From Microgenomates group bacterium GW2011_GWA2_44_7 (GTDB lineage Bacteria; Patescibacteriota; Microgenomatia; GWA2-44-7): a DNA stretch of 32,890 bases. A program made the translations under genes and the position numbers. The notes below the pieces were generated by a model. The model worked only from the letters and a program-made list of their open reading frames with translations. It was not told the origin of the DNA and did not search any database. Below are positions 13,152 to 20,930 of this stretch, one piece after another (within the stretch, counting starts at the first letter, position 1; every line of letters starts with the position of its first letter). The stretch is from assembly GCA_000999595.1 (NCBI GenBank), contig LCJH01000003.1, positions 1 through 32,890 on the forward strand, in the 5' to 3' direction.

Positions 13152-14191
13152 TGCGTTGGTAAAAGTGGACGATTATTCGGTAACAAAGACCTAACTTGGT
13201 ACGGGAGTTTTTTCCCATAAACTCCTGCAGTCTGGTAAAAGGTAGGGGTGGAGTGTAGAAGATGCAAATTAATTCGTTGGGGAAAGCACAGAAATGGTAC
13301 CCCAAGGTGGAAATGCTGTGTTTGTGGCAGAACCAGGTCCCGGGAGAAATCCAGATTGGCTTATGGTCTTATCAAAAAATACTTAATCGACGGTGACACC
13401 TGTCACCAGCTGGCCGGAACATATCGTGTCCACCCCGATACCGTAAGACGCAAAATATCCAGGGCGTTTAACCAGGCTCCGCCAATTCTGTCGCCTATTA
13501 TTCCTGAGCCATGCTGGCTAATTACTGACGCCACCCACTTTAAACACTGGGGCTGTTTATTTGTCACTAAGGCAACTGGAGTAAAGCACCCTCTGGCAGT
13601 TTCCTTCCACTACAAAGAGTGTTTTGAATCGGCAATTGAACACTTAAAACCACTGGGAAAGCTCGCCGTTACTGGATACACCACCGACGGCAAGAAGGGA
13701 TTGGTTTTAGCCCACAAAATGCTTTTTCCTGAAGCTCGCGGTCAACGGTGTTTAGTTCATATCCAAATGAGAGTGGGGACACTTCTGACTACCAGCCCCA
13801 AGCTCTTGGCCGGTCGGGAATTGGCGGAGTTAGTCAAACGGCTCCCAACGGTTAAAACTACCGTCGGAGCCCAACCTTTGGTGGGAAGCATTTAATATCT
13901 GGCAATACCGTCATCGGGAAACCCTAAATCAAAGAAGCCGATATGGCAAGCACTGGTGGTACACTCATCGGAATTTAAGATATGCCTGGAAACATGTAAT
14001 AAATGCCGCGGATCAACTCTTCGTTTTTATCTCCTATCCAAACTCCGTGTCCCACACTAATCATCTTGAGGGATTGTTTGGGCAACGAAAACCAGCACTT
14101 TACCGACATCGCGGTTTATCAAGAAGAAAGGTGGCCAATGCCCTTATGTGGACGTTTTATTTATTGTCTAAACGTTAAAATTACCAACGCA
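13152..14191 (+). mobile_element. Degenerate insertion sequence (IS256/IS1249-like transposase) with 11-bp perfect inverted ends
   Basis: TGCGTTGGTAA at 13152-13162 and its reverse complement TTACCAACGCA at 14181-14191 bracket the transposase. The match may extend outward as GTA(TTT/AAA)TGCGTTGGTAA. No clear target-site duplication. Confidence 0.75.
13248..14178 (+). pseudogene. IS256/IS1249-like DDE transposase interrupted by a frameshift near 13830-13880
   Basis: Frame 1 (13248-13895): C-x2-C...C-x2-C zinc finger, LITDATHFKHWG, YTTDGKKGL, GQRCLVHIQ. The +1 frame continues NLWWEAFNIWQYRHRETLNQ...NSVSHTNHLEGLFGQRKPALYRHRGLSRRKVANALMWTFYLLSKR*, which carries the expected catalytic Glu. Confidence 0.8.
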
Positions 14192-14212
14192 TTTTACGTA
14201 TTAAGCCAAAAA

Positions 14213-14722
14213 ATGAATTTTAAAAAAGTATTAATAGGCGCCGCATCGGGCATAGCTATGCTGGGAGCCATGGTCGTTCCGGCACTGGCGGCAGGAGGAT
14301 TTGATGCCAACGGCTACAACCTAACGGCGAGGCTCTTTAACGGCACCCTTCTGCAGTGGTGCACCAAAAAGGGCATCGACCAAGCGGTTTGTCCCTCTTA
14401 CGGATTTGGGTCAAATAACGATCGGATTGTGATGAAATGGAATGCCGAATGGGACAGAGGAAATGCTGAAGGTTGGGCACATCCGCCATATAATGCCTGG
14501 ACAGACAATGAATGGAATGGCAAGGTGTCCGGTGGATCAGGCGTTGTCTGGCATTACAAAATCGTTTGGGTCGGAGATGACCCTAGTTTGGTCCCAGATG
14601 GGGCTTATGGCATATGGGGCCAATTTGCGGTCATTATGGACCAAGGAACTGACCCAAGTAGCGGCCACACCTCGTTTGCACTTGGTAATCCAGCCGGCTA
14701 CGGCGCTTACTTTAGCCATTAA
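14213..14722 (+). CDS. Small secreted protein of unknown function
   Basis: From Met 14213: MNFKKVLIGAASGIAMLGAMVVPALAAGG (signal peptide with ALA cleavage site), then a Trp/Gly-rich domain. Upstream part of the track ORF overlaps the transposase and is rejected. Confidence 0.75.
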   Translation: MNFKKVLIGAASGIAMLGAMVVPALAAGGFDANGYNLTARLFNGTLLQWCTKKGIDQAVCPSYGFGSNNDRIVMKWNAEWDRGNAEGWAHPPYNAWTDNEWNGKVSGGSGVVWHYKIVWVGDDPSLVPDGAYGIWGQFAVIMDQGTDPSSGHTSFALGNPAGYGAYFSH

Positions 14723-14871
14723 GATATTGTTTGGTGAATCTGGTAGTTATCTGAACTTGCACCCTTGGTGGGGGCAGGTTTTTGTGGGCTATACTAGATA
14801 AGAGAGCTTCCGCCCTAATCCCTTCAACTTGCACTTGATTTAAGATTGAAATTTAAGTACCGTATCTCTAC

Positions 14872-15339
14872 ATGGACCCGAAGGACGACCCGAAAATAGT
14901 CGACGGCGAAATAGTGGCTGAAAGTTCCGCTTCCCCCTCCAATCAAAAGGCCGTCTCTGAAATGCTTAATCTTGAACAGTTGATTAAAACCACTCTCACT
15001 TCAATTGAAAAACTTAAGGACGAGCTAAAACTGCAAAGAGAGATGTTTGAAGATTCATTTAAAAACGATGAGACGTATATAGAGCACGACAAATTAGCCA
15101 AAGAGGCAGCCAGAATTCGGGCAGCCACCAAAAAACAACTTTTAAAACAACCTTCGGTGATGATTCTGGCGGAGAAGGTCAATGACCTTCGCCAGGGAAT
15201 TAAGGAAAATCAAGCTTTTCTCTCTGACTACCTCCAGCAATGGCAAAAACTTTCCAACGCCTCCGAAATCGAGACCGAAGACGGAAGAACGCTTCGGATT
15301 GTAGTCATTTCAAAGCTGGTCCCGGCCCCGACTGATTAA
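14872..15339 (+). CDS. Hypothetical coiled-coil protein
   Basis: 155-aa Lys/Glu-rich heptad-like sequence. Confidence 0.6.
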   Translation: MDPKDDPKIVDGEIVAESSASPSNQKAVSEMLNLEQLIKTTLTSIEKLKDELKLQREMFEDSFKNDETYIEHDKLAKEAARIRAATKKQLLKQPSVMILAEKVNDLRQGIKENQAFLSDYLQQWQKLSNASEIETEDGRTLRIVVISKLVPAPTD

Positions 15340-15356
15340 AGGGGCTGTATTTCTTC

Positions 15357-18300
15357 TTAAAGATTATTTGGAACGATGGTAACGCTGCTGGCTAGATGGT
15401 TACCGATATACATGCGACCAAGACTGAAGTTCTCCGCCATTCCAAACGGACTGTTAACAAACTGTTGACCGACTACCGCGTAGGTACTTGGGTCGACAAT
15501 CAGTAGTTGATTGTCATGTTCGGCAGCAATATAGATCTTTCCCGTTTGTTGACTAACTCGTATTTCACCACCATCGCCGGTATCACCCAAAACCGTTGAG
15601 GTTTTAAAGGTTACTCCGCTAGGGTCGGCACTCAGTACATAAAGCGTGCTGGGGATATCAAAATCAGAATCAAAAGCAACCATTGTATAGACTTCGTTAG
15701 TGGTAGGGTTTGCCTGGATGTAAAACGGTACACCACCGGTTGAGAAAGTTTGGATCAGTTGTCCGGGATTTGAGCTGATATCGAATATTTTGATGTTTTT
15801 ACCATCCCTGTTAGAAACGTAAAGCTGGTTCAGGTTGGGGTTGACAGCGACACCGAATGAGCCGGAATCTGTACTGAGACAGCCGACCAGGGTGTTGCTA
15901 ACAGCATCGATAACGGCAACTCGGCCGGGACCATAAAGGGCCACATAGACTCTTTTTGTGGCGTTATTCGCAACCATATTAGTCGGAGAACCTGCACATT
16001 GTATCGGCGATAACGGATCATCTAGCTTAATATCTTTTACTTTTAGCATTAACCGTGCGTCGATTACGGAAACAGTAGTGCCGCCGCTATTACCGACAAA
16101 GACTCTGTCGTTAACATAAACCACACCCCACGGCCGTAAACCAACTTTTATTGTTCTTATCGTCAGTTTTTGAATCTCATCCCAGATATCGACTCGACCT
16201 AGGTCAGCCGAAGCCACATACAGTCGGTTACGAAGAGTGTCTACCGCCATACCCTTAGGACGTACAACAGTAAATGGGGTGGGAGTAGGGGTCACGGTTG
16301 GCGTTGGTGTCGGAGTTACAGTAGGAGTTACCGTCGGTGTTGGTGTGGGTGTCAAGGTCGGGGTAGGCGTCACCGTTGGAGTCGGCGTCGGGGTAATAGT
16401 AGGCGTGGGAGTTGGTGTAGAGGAAGAACAGATAGCTAAATCCCTCCAATTACCACCGGGGTAATAGCCTGAGGACATTCCTGCTTTAAAACCAACTGAA
16501 ACAGAGGTACTGCTTCCTGTATCGATGGTTCGACTATATGTCTGCCAGACACCGCCGTTACCATTAGGATAAGAGCCGAATCCGTCGAATTTATTTACAT
16601 ATACCCAATTGAAGGGGCTGCTATCAAAGTCGAAGGCAGAATACGCCCCGAGTCTATAGGCAACTTCAGTCCAGTAATTCAGCCCCGGATCGCCCTTCAT
16701 GGAAACGGTGATACTGTAGGTACTTCCGGGAGAAATGCTGTAAGTTTTAACTCTCGCCGAAGAACCGGAACTATTCAAGTAGGCGTATAAGAAGCTTGGT
16801 GTACTCCAACTTGCAGGTGAACCCCATGGAGCATCCCAGGCACTATTCCAACTTGGCATAGAGCTCAGTGAATCATAAACCACACAATTCGGAGGCGGTG
16901 TCGGGGTGGGAGTAACCGTCGGCGTAGGTGTAGGGGTCACAGTCGGAGTTGGAGTAGGCGTGGGAGTAACGGTTGGTGTAGGGGTTGGTGTCGGAGTAGG
17001 TGTTTCCGTTGGGGTAGGAGTTGGAGTCTCGGTCGGTGTTGGAGTAGGTGTTTCAGTTGGAGTCGGCGTAGGTGTAACCGTGGGTGTCGGAGTTGGCGTC
17101 TCAGTGGGTGTAGGCGTAGGAGTCACCGTAGGTGTAGGCGTAGGTGTTTCCGTTGGGGTAGGAGTTGGAGTCTCGGTCGGTGTTGGAGTAGGAGTCACCG
17201 TAGGCGTAGGTGTAGGAGTTTCAGTTGGAGTCGGTGTAGGAGTCGGTGTAGGAGTTTCTGTAGGTGTAGGTGTGGGGGTCGGAGTAGGTGTAGGTGTAAT
17301 TGTGGGTGTAGGCGTGGGGGTAACGGTAGGTGTGGGAGTAGGCGTAATTGTCGGTGTTGGCGTCGGAGTTGGAGTCTCAGTCGGAGTAGGTGTAGGGGTA
17401 ATTGTTGGCGTGGGAGTAGGTGTCACCGTGGGCGTAGGGGTCGGGGTCACAGTCGGCGTGGGCGTTGGAGTTTCCGTCGGTGTGGGCGTCGGTGTCACAG
17501 TGGGTGTTGGTGTCGGTGTTTCTGTTGGTGTAGGGGTAGGAGTAACCGTCGGTGTTGGGGTGGGGGTTGGCGTCGGAGTTGGAGTTGGAGTCTCAGTGGG
17601 AGTAGGCGTAGGAGTAATTGTTGGAGTCGGTGTAATAGTAGGTGTTGGTGTTGGGGTTACCGTGGGGGTAGGCGTCGGGGTCGGAGTAGGTGTAGGTGTA
17701 ATTGTGGGTGTAGGCGTGGGAGTAGGAGTCTCTGTGGGCGTAGGGGTTGGGGTAGGTGTCGGAGTTGGGGTGGGTGTTTCCGTAGGAGTTGGTGTAGGCG
17801 TAACAATTGGGGTAGGAGTTGGAGTAACCGTCGGGGTTGGAGTCTCTGTGGGCGTGGGCGTTGGTGTAGGGGTTTCTGTTGGTGTAGGTGTGGGAGTTTC
17901 CGTTGGTGTGGACGTAGGGGTCGGTGTAGGAGTAATTGTCGGCGTCGGCGTTGGTGTTTCCGTAGGTGCAGGAGTAGGTGTTACCGTCGGAGTCGGTGTC
18001 GGTATCTCTGTCGGAGTCGGTGTCGGGGTGGGATCTACATCGTAACAGAAAGAAGCATGGCTAAGACCGGCATTCCCCGGGGCTTGCAGATTGTTGTCCC
18101 CGAATGCCTCAGCGTACTGGTAGATATTAGCGCTTGGTCCACCCTTGACGATAACGGCATCAACCCCGAAAGTTGAGAGCCAATCAAAAGACTTGTCCCC
18201 TTCATCGGCCGAGACATCACTCAGAGTCAGGTATTGAGTTGAACCATCGGCTAATAAGACGTCGTAAGTGCCATTGGCGACAGGATCCACCCGATACGCT

Positions 18301-18611
18301 TCTAAAAGATCCGGTCGGATATCACTACAGGATGGGTTACCGGGAGTGGGAGACGGGGTGACGGTAGGGGTTGGAGTAGCAGTCACGGTCGGAGTGGGTG
18401 TCGGTGTTTCCGTAGGTGTTGGTTTACTTGCCAACGCAAGGGATAGCTCAGGCGCAGGAGCTGGGGAAGGAATCGGTTCCTCTGTCCACGCAAACCCAGA
18501 TGGGCTCAGGGAAGATAGGGCGAGGGAGATTGTAAGTACTAGCGAGCGCAAACCAACGACCGCTTTTTCAAGCACGTGAGTTATTCTACACCGAAGTACT
18601 GGGAAAAACAA
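15357..18611 (-). CDS. Large secreted/surface protein: signal peptide, globular domain, long PT-rich linker, CBM-like domain, short PT linker, YVTN-type beta-propeller
   Basis: 1084 aa; N-terminal hydrophobic segment; [25 protein letters not shown]...LSHASFCYD; (TP)n with E/V/I interruptions; C-terminal [18 protein letters not shown]...[24 protein letters not shown] repeats. Confidence 0.9.
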   Translation of the reverse strand: MFFPVLRCRITHVLEKAVVGLRSLVLTISLALSSLSPSGFAWTEEPIPSPAPAPELSLALASKPTPTETPTPTPTVTATPTPTVTPSPTPGNPSCSDIRPDLLEAYRVDPVANGTYDVLLADGSTQYLTLSDVSADEGDKSFDWLSTFGVDAVIVKGGPSANIYQYAEAFGDNNLQAPGNAGLSHASFCYDVDPTPTPTPTEIPTPTPTVTPTPAPTETPTPTPTITPTPTPTSTPTETPTPTPTETPTPTPTPTETPTPTVTPTPTPIVTPTPTPTETPTPTPTPTPTPTPTETPTPTPTPTITPTPTPTPTPTPTVTPTPTPTITPTPTITPTPTPTETPTPTPTPTPTPTPTVTPTPTPTETPTPTPTVTPTPTPTETPTPTPTVTPTPTPTVTPTPTPTITPTPTPTETPTPTPTPTITPTPTPTVTPTPTPTITPTPTPTPTPTPTETPTPTPTPTPTETPTPTPTVTPTPTPTETPTPTPTETPTPTPTVTPTPTPTETPTPTPTVTPTPTPTETPTPTPTETPTPTPTETPTPTPTPTPTVTPTPTPTPTVTPTPTPTVTPTPTPPPNCVVYDSLSSMPSWNSAWDAPWGSPASWSTPSFLYAYLNSSGSSARVKTYSISPGSTYSITVSMKGDPGLNYWTEVAYRLGAYSAFDFDSSPFNWVYVNKFDGFGSYPNGNGGVWQTYSRTIDTGSSTSVSVGFKAGMSSGYYPGGNWRDLAICSSSTPTPTPTITPTPTPTVTPTPTLTPTPTPTVTPTVTPTPTPTVTPTPTPFTVVRPKGMAVDTLRNRLYVASADLGRVDIWDEIQKLTIRTIKVGLRPWGVVYVNDRVFVGNSGGTTVSVIDARLMLKVKDIKLDDPLSPIQCAGSPTNMVANNATKRVYVALYGPGRVAVIDAVSNTLVGCLSTDSGSFGVAVNPNLNQLYVSNRDGKNIKIFDISSNPGQLIQTFSTGGVPFYIQANPTTNEVYTMVAFDSDFDIPSTLYVLSADPSGVTFKTSTVLGDTGDGGEIRVSQQTGKIYIAAEHDNQLLIVDPSTYAVVGQQFVNSPFGMAENFSLGRMYIGNHLASSVTIVPNNL
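16906..18030. repeat. ~1.1-kb hexanucleotide-type tandem array (GGN GTN on +; ACN CCN on -) encoding the PT linker
   Basis: Uninterrupted GGNGTN hexamers with periodic TCN/TTN-type interruptions. Confidence 0.95.
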
Positions 18612-18752
18612 AGAGTTTCATAAATAGAAACCTTAAGGGGCTAGTGGAGGATAAACCCTTAATCCCTTGATATGCTTCGATACACTATCGGAAAATTTAG
18701 GTCTTGCGGAAAAATGTAAGCTAAGCAATAGGGGAGTGGTTATGACTACTTG

Positions 18753-18782
18753 TTGACACAAAAGTTTAAAACGATTTATTAT
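18753..18782 (+). promoter_or_regulatory. Sigma70-like promoter of leader module 1 (TTGACA-N18-TATTAT)
   Basis: TTGACA 18753-18758, TATTAT 18777-18782, 7 nt then ATG at 18790. Confidence 0.65.
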
Positions 18783-18789
18783 ACTTTTA

Positions 18790-18870
18790 ATGAATTCGGT
18801 GATTTTCCTTATTAGCCTTATTGCCCTCCTTGTCGGAGGCGAGGCTGATTTGGGAGAATCCTTTTTATAA
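18790..18870 (+). CDS. Putative leaderless 26-aa leader peptide 1: MNSVIFLISLIALLVGGEADLGESFL
   Basis: 27 codons including stop, beginning 7 nt after a -10 box and followed by an intrinsic terminator. Same layout and length as 20462-20542. Confidence 0.6.
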   Translation: MNSVIFLISLIALLVGGEADLGESFL

Positions 18871-18892
18871 TATAAAAAAATAATAGCAGAGG

Positions 18893-18917
18893 ACCTCCCA
18901 GAGATGGGAGGTTTTTT
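18893..18917 (+). terminator. Intrinsic terminator/attenuator of module 1
   Basis: ACCTCCCA-GAGA-TGGGAGGT followed by TTTTT. Confidence 0.75.
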
Positions 18918-18928
18918 AATGGATATAT

Positions 18929-19180
18929 ATGCAAGAAAACGGAAATCGTGAGGAAAAATATCCAACGACTCTTGATGGAGTCGAATTAAATTCTCTGTGG
19001 CAGGTAATTCAGTATCTACGTAGGCTGGAATATTTCAAGTTCCTTTCAACCGATGCCTTAGGAAAAATAGCGATCGGTTGGGTAGCAGACCCCGAACGAC
19101 GGCTTGACGGGGACGACGGAAGCGACCAAAGGAAAAAGGCGATGGCTTTACGAAGAGACAGTGGTGATGTATGCGGATAA
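18929..19180 (+). CDS. Hypothetical small protein
   Basis: 83-aa ORF (MQENGNREEKYPTTLDGVELNSLWQVIQYLRRLEYFKF...) immediately after the attenuator. The C-terminal third is ambiguous because the +1 frame is also open. Confidence 0.4.
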   Translation: MQENGNREEKYPTTLDGVELNSLWQVIQYLRRLEYFKFLSTDALGKIAIGWVADPERRLDGDDGSDQRKKAMALRRDSGDVCG

Positions 19181-19300
19181 TTTGTCCTAATTAAACAAAA
19201 TAATTGAACTAAGAAGGATGTGGAACAACGATCACAGTTACCAGACGAGGTGGCGGCGAGTGGGAATATTTTATCGTCCTTGGTAAGATAACAAAAGAAA

Positions 19301-20416
19301 ATGAAAACCCAACAATCTCAACCGAAAGAAAATGAAATGGACAGTAATATACTATCAGTCGCTAAAACACTTTTATGTTTTAGGACTGTAGCTGGGGCTA
19401 CAGATGAGTTTGAAGGGGCTTTTTCATATATAGAAAGGTGGGCTGCCACTCACGATTTCGACATCGAGCCGTTTACTTGCAATGGTATCCGATCTTGCCT
19501 TTTAAGCGGTTCCTCTAAAAAACTATTTGCTCCAGATATCATTCTGCATGGACATGTCGATGTTGTTCCGGCACATGATGAAATGTTTCAGCCAATGATT
19601 CTGGGAAATAAATTATATGGACGAGGAGCGGTCGACATGAAAGGAGCAATAGGAGCAATGATGGTTGCGCTTGAAAAGTTAAAACATACTAAACCTAAAA
19701 ATAAGATCGCACTATTAATAACAGGAGATGAAGAAACCGGAGGCCACAGTGGAACGGAATATATCTTAAAAACAATCAACCTGCGGCCAAAGTTGGTTAT
19801 AAGCGGAGAGCCGACAGAATTTAATATTTGCTATGCGACAAAAGGTATTATCGAAACAAAAGTTCACTTTTTAGGTAAATCCGCTCACGGAGCTCGTCCT
19901 TGGGAAGGGGTAAACGCCGTTGAGAAAGCCTCCGATTTTATTCAGAAACTTGTATCAAGATATCCTAATCCCATAGCGGCATCTTGGAAAACAACTATCA
20001 ATATCGGGATGATTTCCGGCGGTGATGCTTTTAATAAGGTACCCGGAGACTGTTATGTTGCACTAGATATAAGGTATGTGCCAGAAGAATCATCGGTCAA
20101 ACTTGTAAAAAACCTAAAAGCCCTCGGGGGAGATCGATGGGAGATGGTAAACAACGAAATTCCCCTAAATAGCGATCCGACCTCTAAGCCGATAAAATCC
20201 TTACAAGCCTTAGTCGGTAATCTGACAGGAAAGAAACCAATTCTTTATAAAGAACACTATGCTGCTGATTCCCGCTATTTTTCTAAAATTGGCATTCCGG
20301 CTGTTAACTTTGGGCCGAGCGGCGGCGGGATGCATACCGACGCGGAATGGGTTAGTTTAAAATCTCTTCAAGAATATTGCGATGTATTGGTTAAATTGGG
20401 CGACATTCATCTTTAA
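19301..20416 (+). CDS. M20-family metallopeptidase (ArgE/DapE/CPG2-like); start may be 19337
   Basis: HGHVDVVPAHDE, YGRGAVDMKGAIGAMM, LLITGDEETGG, SGEPTEF, MHTDAEWV. Confidence 0.93.
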   Translation: MKTQQSQPKENEMDSNILSVAKTLLCFRTVAGATDEFEGAFSYIERWAATHDFDIEPFTCNGIRSCLLSGSSKKLFAPDIILHGHVDVVPAHDEMFQPMILGNKLYGRGAVDMKGAIGAMMVALEKLKHTKPKNKIALLITGDEETGGHSGTEYILKTINLRPKLVISGEPTEFNICYATKGIIETKVHFLGKSAHGARPWEGVNAVEKASDFIQKLVSRYPNPIAASWKTTINIGMISGGDAFNKVPGDCYVALDIRYVPEESSVKLVKNLKALGGDRWEMVNNEIPLNSDPTSKPIKSLQALVGNLTGKKPILYKEHYAADSRYFSKIGIPAVNFGPSGGGMHTDAEWVSLKSLQEYCDVLVKLGDIHL

Positions 20417-20424
20417 GCGGAGCC

Positions 20425-20454
20425 TTGACAAAGATCACCCGTGACCAATAGAAT
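20425..20454 (+). promoter_or_regulatory. Sigma70-like promoter of leader module 2 (TTGACA-N18-TAGAAT)
   Basis: TTGACA 20425-20430, TAGAAT 20449-20454, 7 nt then ATG at 20462; same geometry as module 1. Confidence 0.65.
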
Positions 20455-20461
20455 AATCACA

Positions 20462-20542
20462 ATGAATTCCTGGTTCCTCTACATTACCCGCTTTATCCTC
20501 CCGATTATGGGTAGGAAAGCTGGTTTGGGAGGAGCGATATAA
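20462..20542 (+). CDS. Putative leaderless 26-aa leader peptide 2: MNSWFLYITRFILPIMGRKAGLGGAI
   Basis: Same length (81 nt), same ATGAATTC start and same promoter spacing as 18790-18870; followed by an antiterminator-capable stem and a terminator. Confidence 0.62.
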   Translation: MNSWFLYITRFILPIMGRKAGLGGAI

Positions 20543-20575
20543 AATAAACTAGAAAAAGAAAAAATCCTAAACCAG

Positions 20576-20604
20576 CCAACCCAAAAGGGTTGGTTTTTGT
20601 TTTT
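20576..20604 (+). terminator. Intrinsic terminator/attenuator of module 2
   Basis: CCAACCC-AAAA-GGGTTGG-TTTTTGTTTTT. Confidence 0.8.
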
Positions 20605-20712
20605 ATAAAGGATTTTTTCCGGATGGCTGGCGCTCAGTGATATCACCTAACAGCGTGTGGGAGCGGTGATATCAGCTGCCACAAAGCAGTATGGGCACCA
20701 GTCATCTGGACC

Positions 20713-20915
20713 TTCTCACCTCCCCCTCAACGGCGAGGGGGAAATTTACTAAGAAAGGAGGTGAGAAAATGGCCAGAAAGCTTTGGGCCCTTCGGGGCCC
20801 AAACGACCCGGATGACACCGGGTCGGACAGCGACCCTGACGGGTCGGGTTCCCGCGACGGGAACCCACCCGATTAGGGTTGCACGCAAGGGTTGGCAACC
20901 CGTCGACCCTTGCGT
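20713..20915 (+). other. Array of consecutive perfect stem-loops (structured RNA or DNA cassette)
   Basis: TTCTCACCTCC(20713)/GGAGGTGAGAA(20757); TCCCCCTC/GAGGGGGA; TTTGGGCCC-TTCG-GGGCCCAAA; CGACCCGG/CCGGGTCG; CGACCC-TGAC-GGGTCG; GGGTTCCC/GGGAACCC; ACGCAAGGG/CCCTTGCGT enclosing GGGTT-GGC-AACCC. Confidence 0.85.
20769..20876 (+). CDS. Putative 35-aa peptide MARKLWALRGPNDPDDTGSDSDPDGSGSRDGNPPD
   Basis: ATG 6 nt after a near-perfect SD (AAAGGAGGTGA); SD lies in an 11-bp stem. Confidence 0.5.
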   Translation: MARKLWALRGPNDPDDTGSDSDPDGSGSRDGNPPD

Positions 20916-20930
20916 AAATTTTAAAAAAGT

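Noticed and set aside
14003-14212. N-terminal extension of the 14003-14722 ORF
   Set aside because: Overlaps the transposase C-terminal frame and IS end; the signal peptide begins at 14213.
16906-18045. 379-aa + strand ORF of (VG)n repeats
   Set aside because: Antisense shadow of the ACN/CCN repeat; the minus-strand frame has a signal peptide and globular domains, so this is an artefact.
19190-19320. Possible coding remnant EGCGTTITVTRRGGGEWEYFIVLGKITKENENP...
   Set aside because: No start codon, short, and only a vague Nudix-like resemblance; not supportable.
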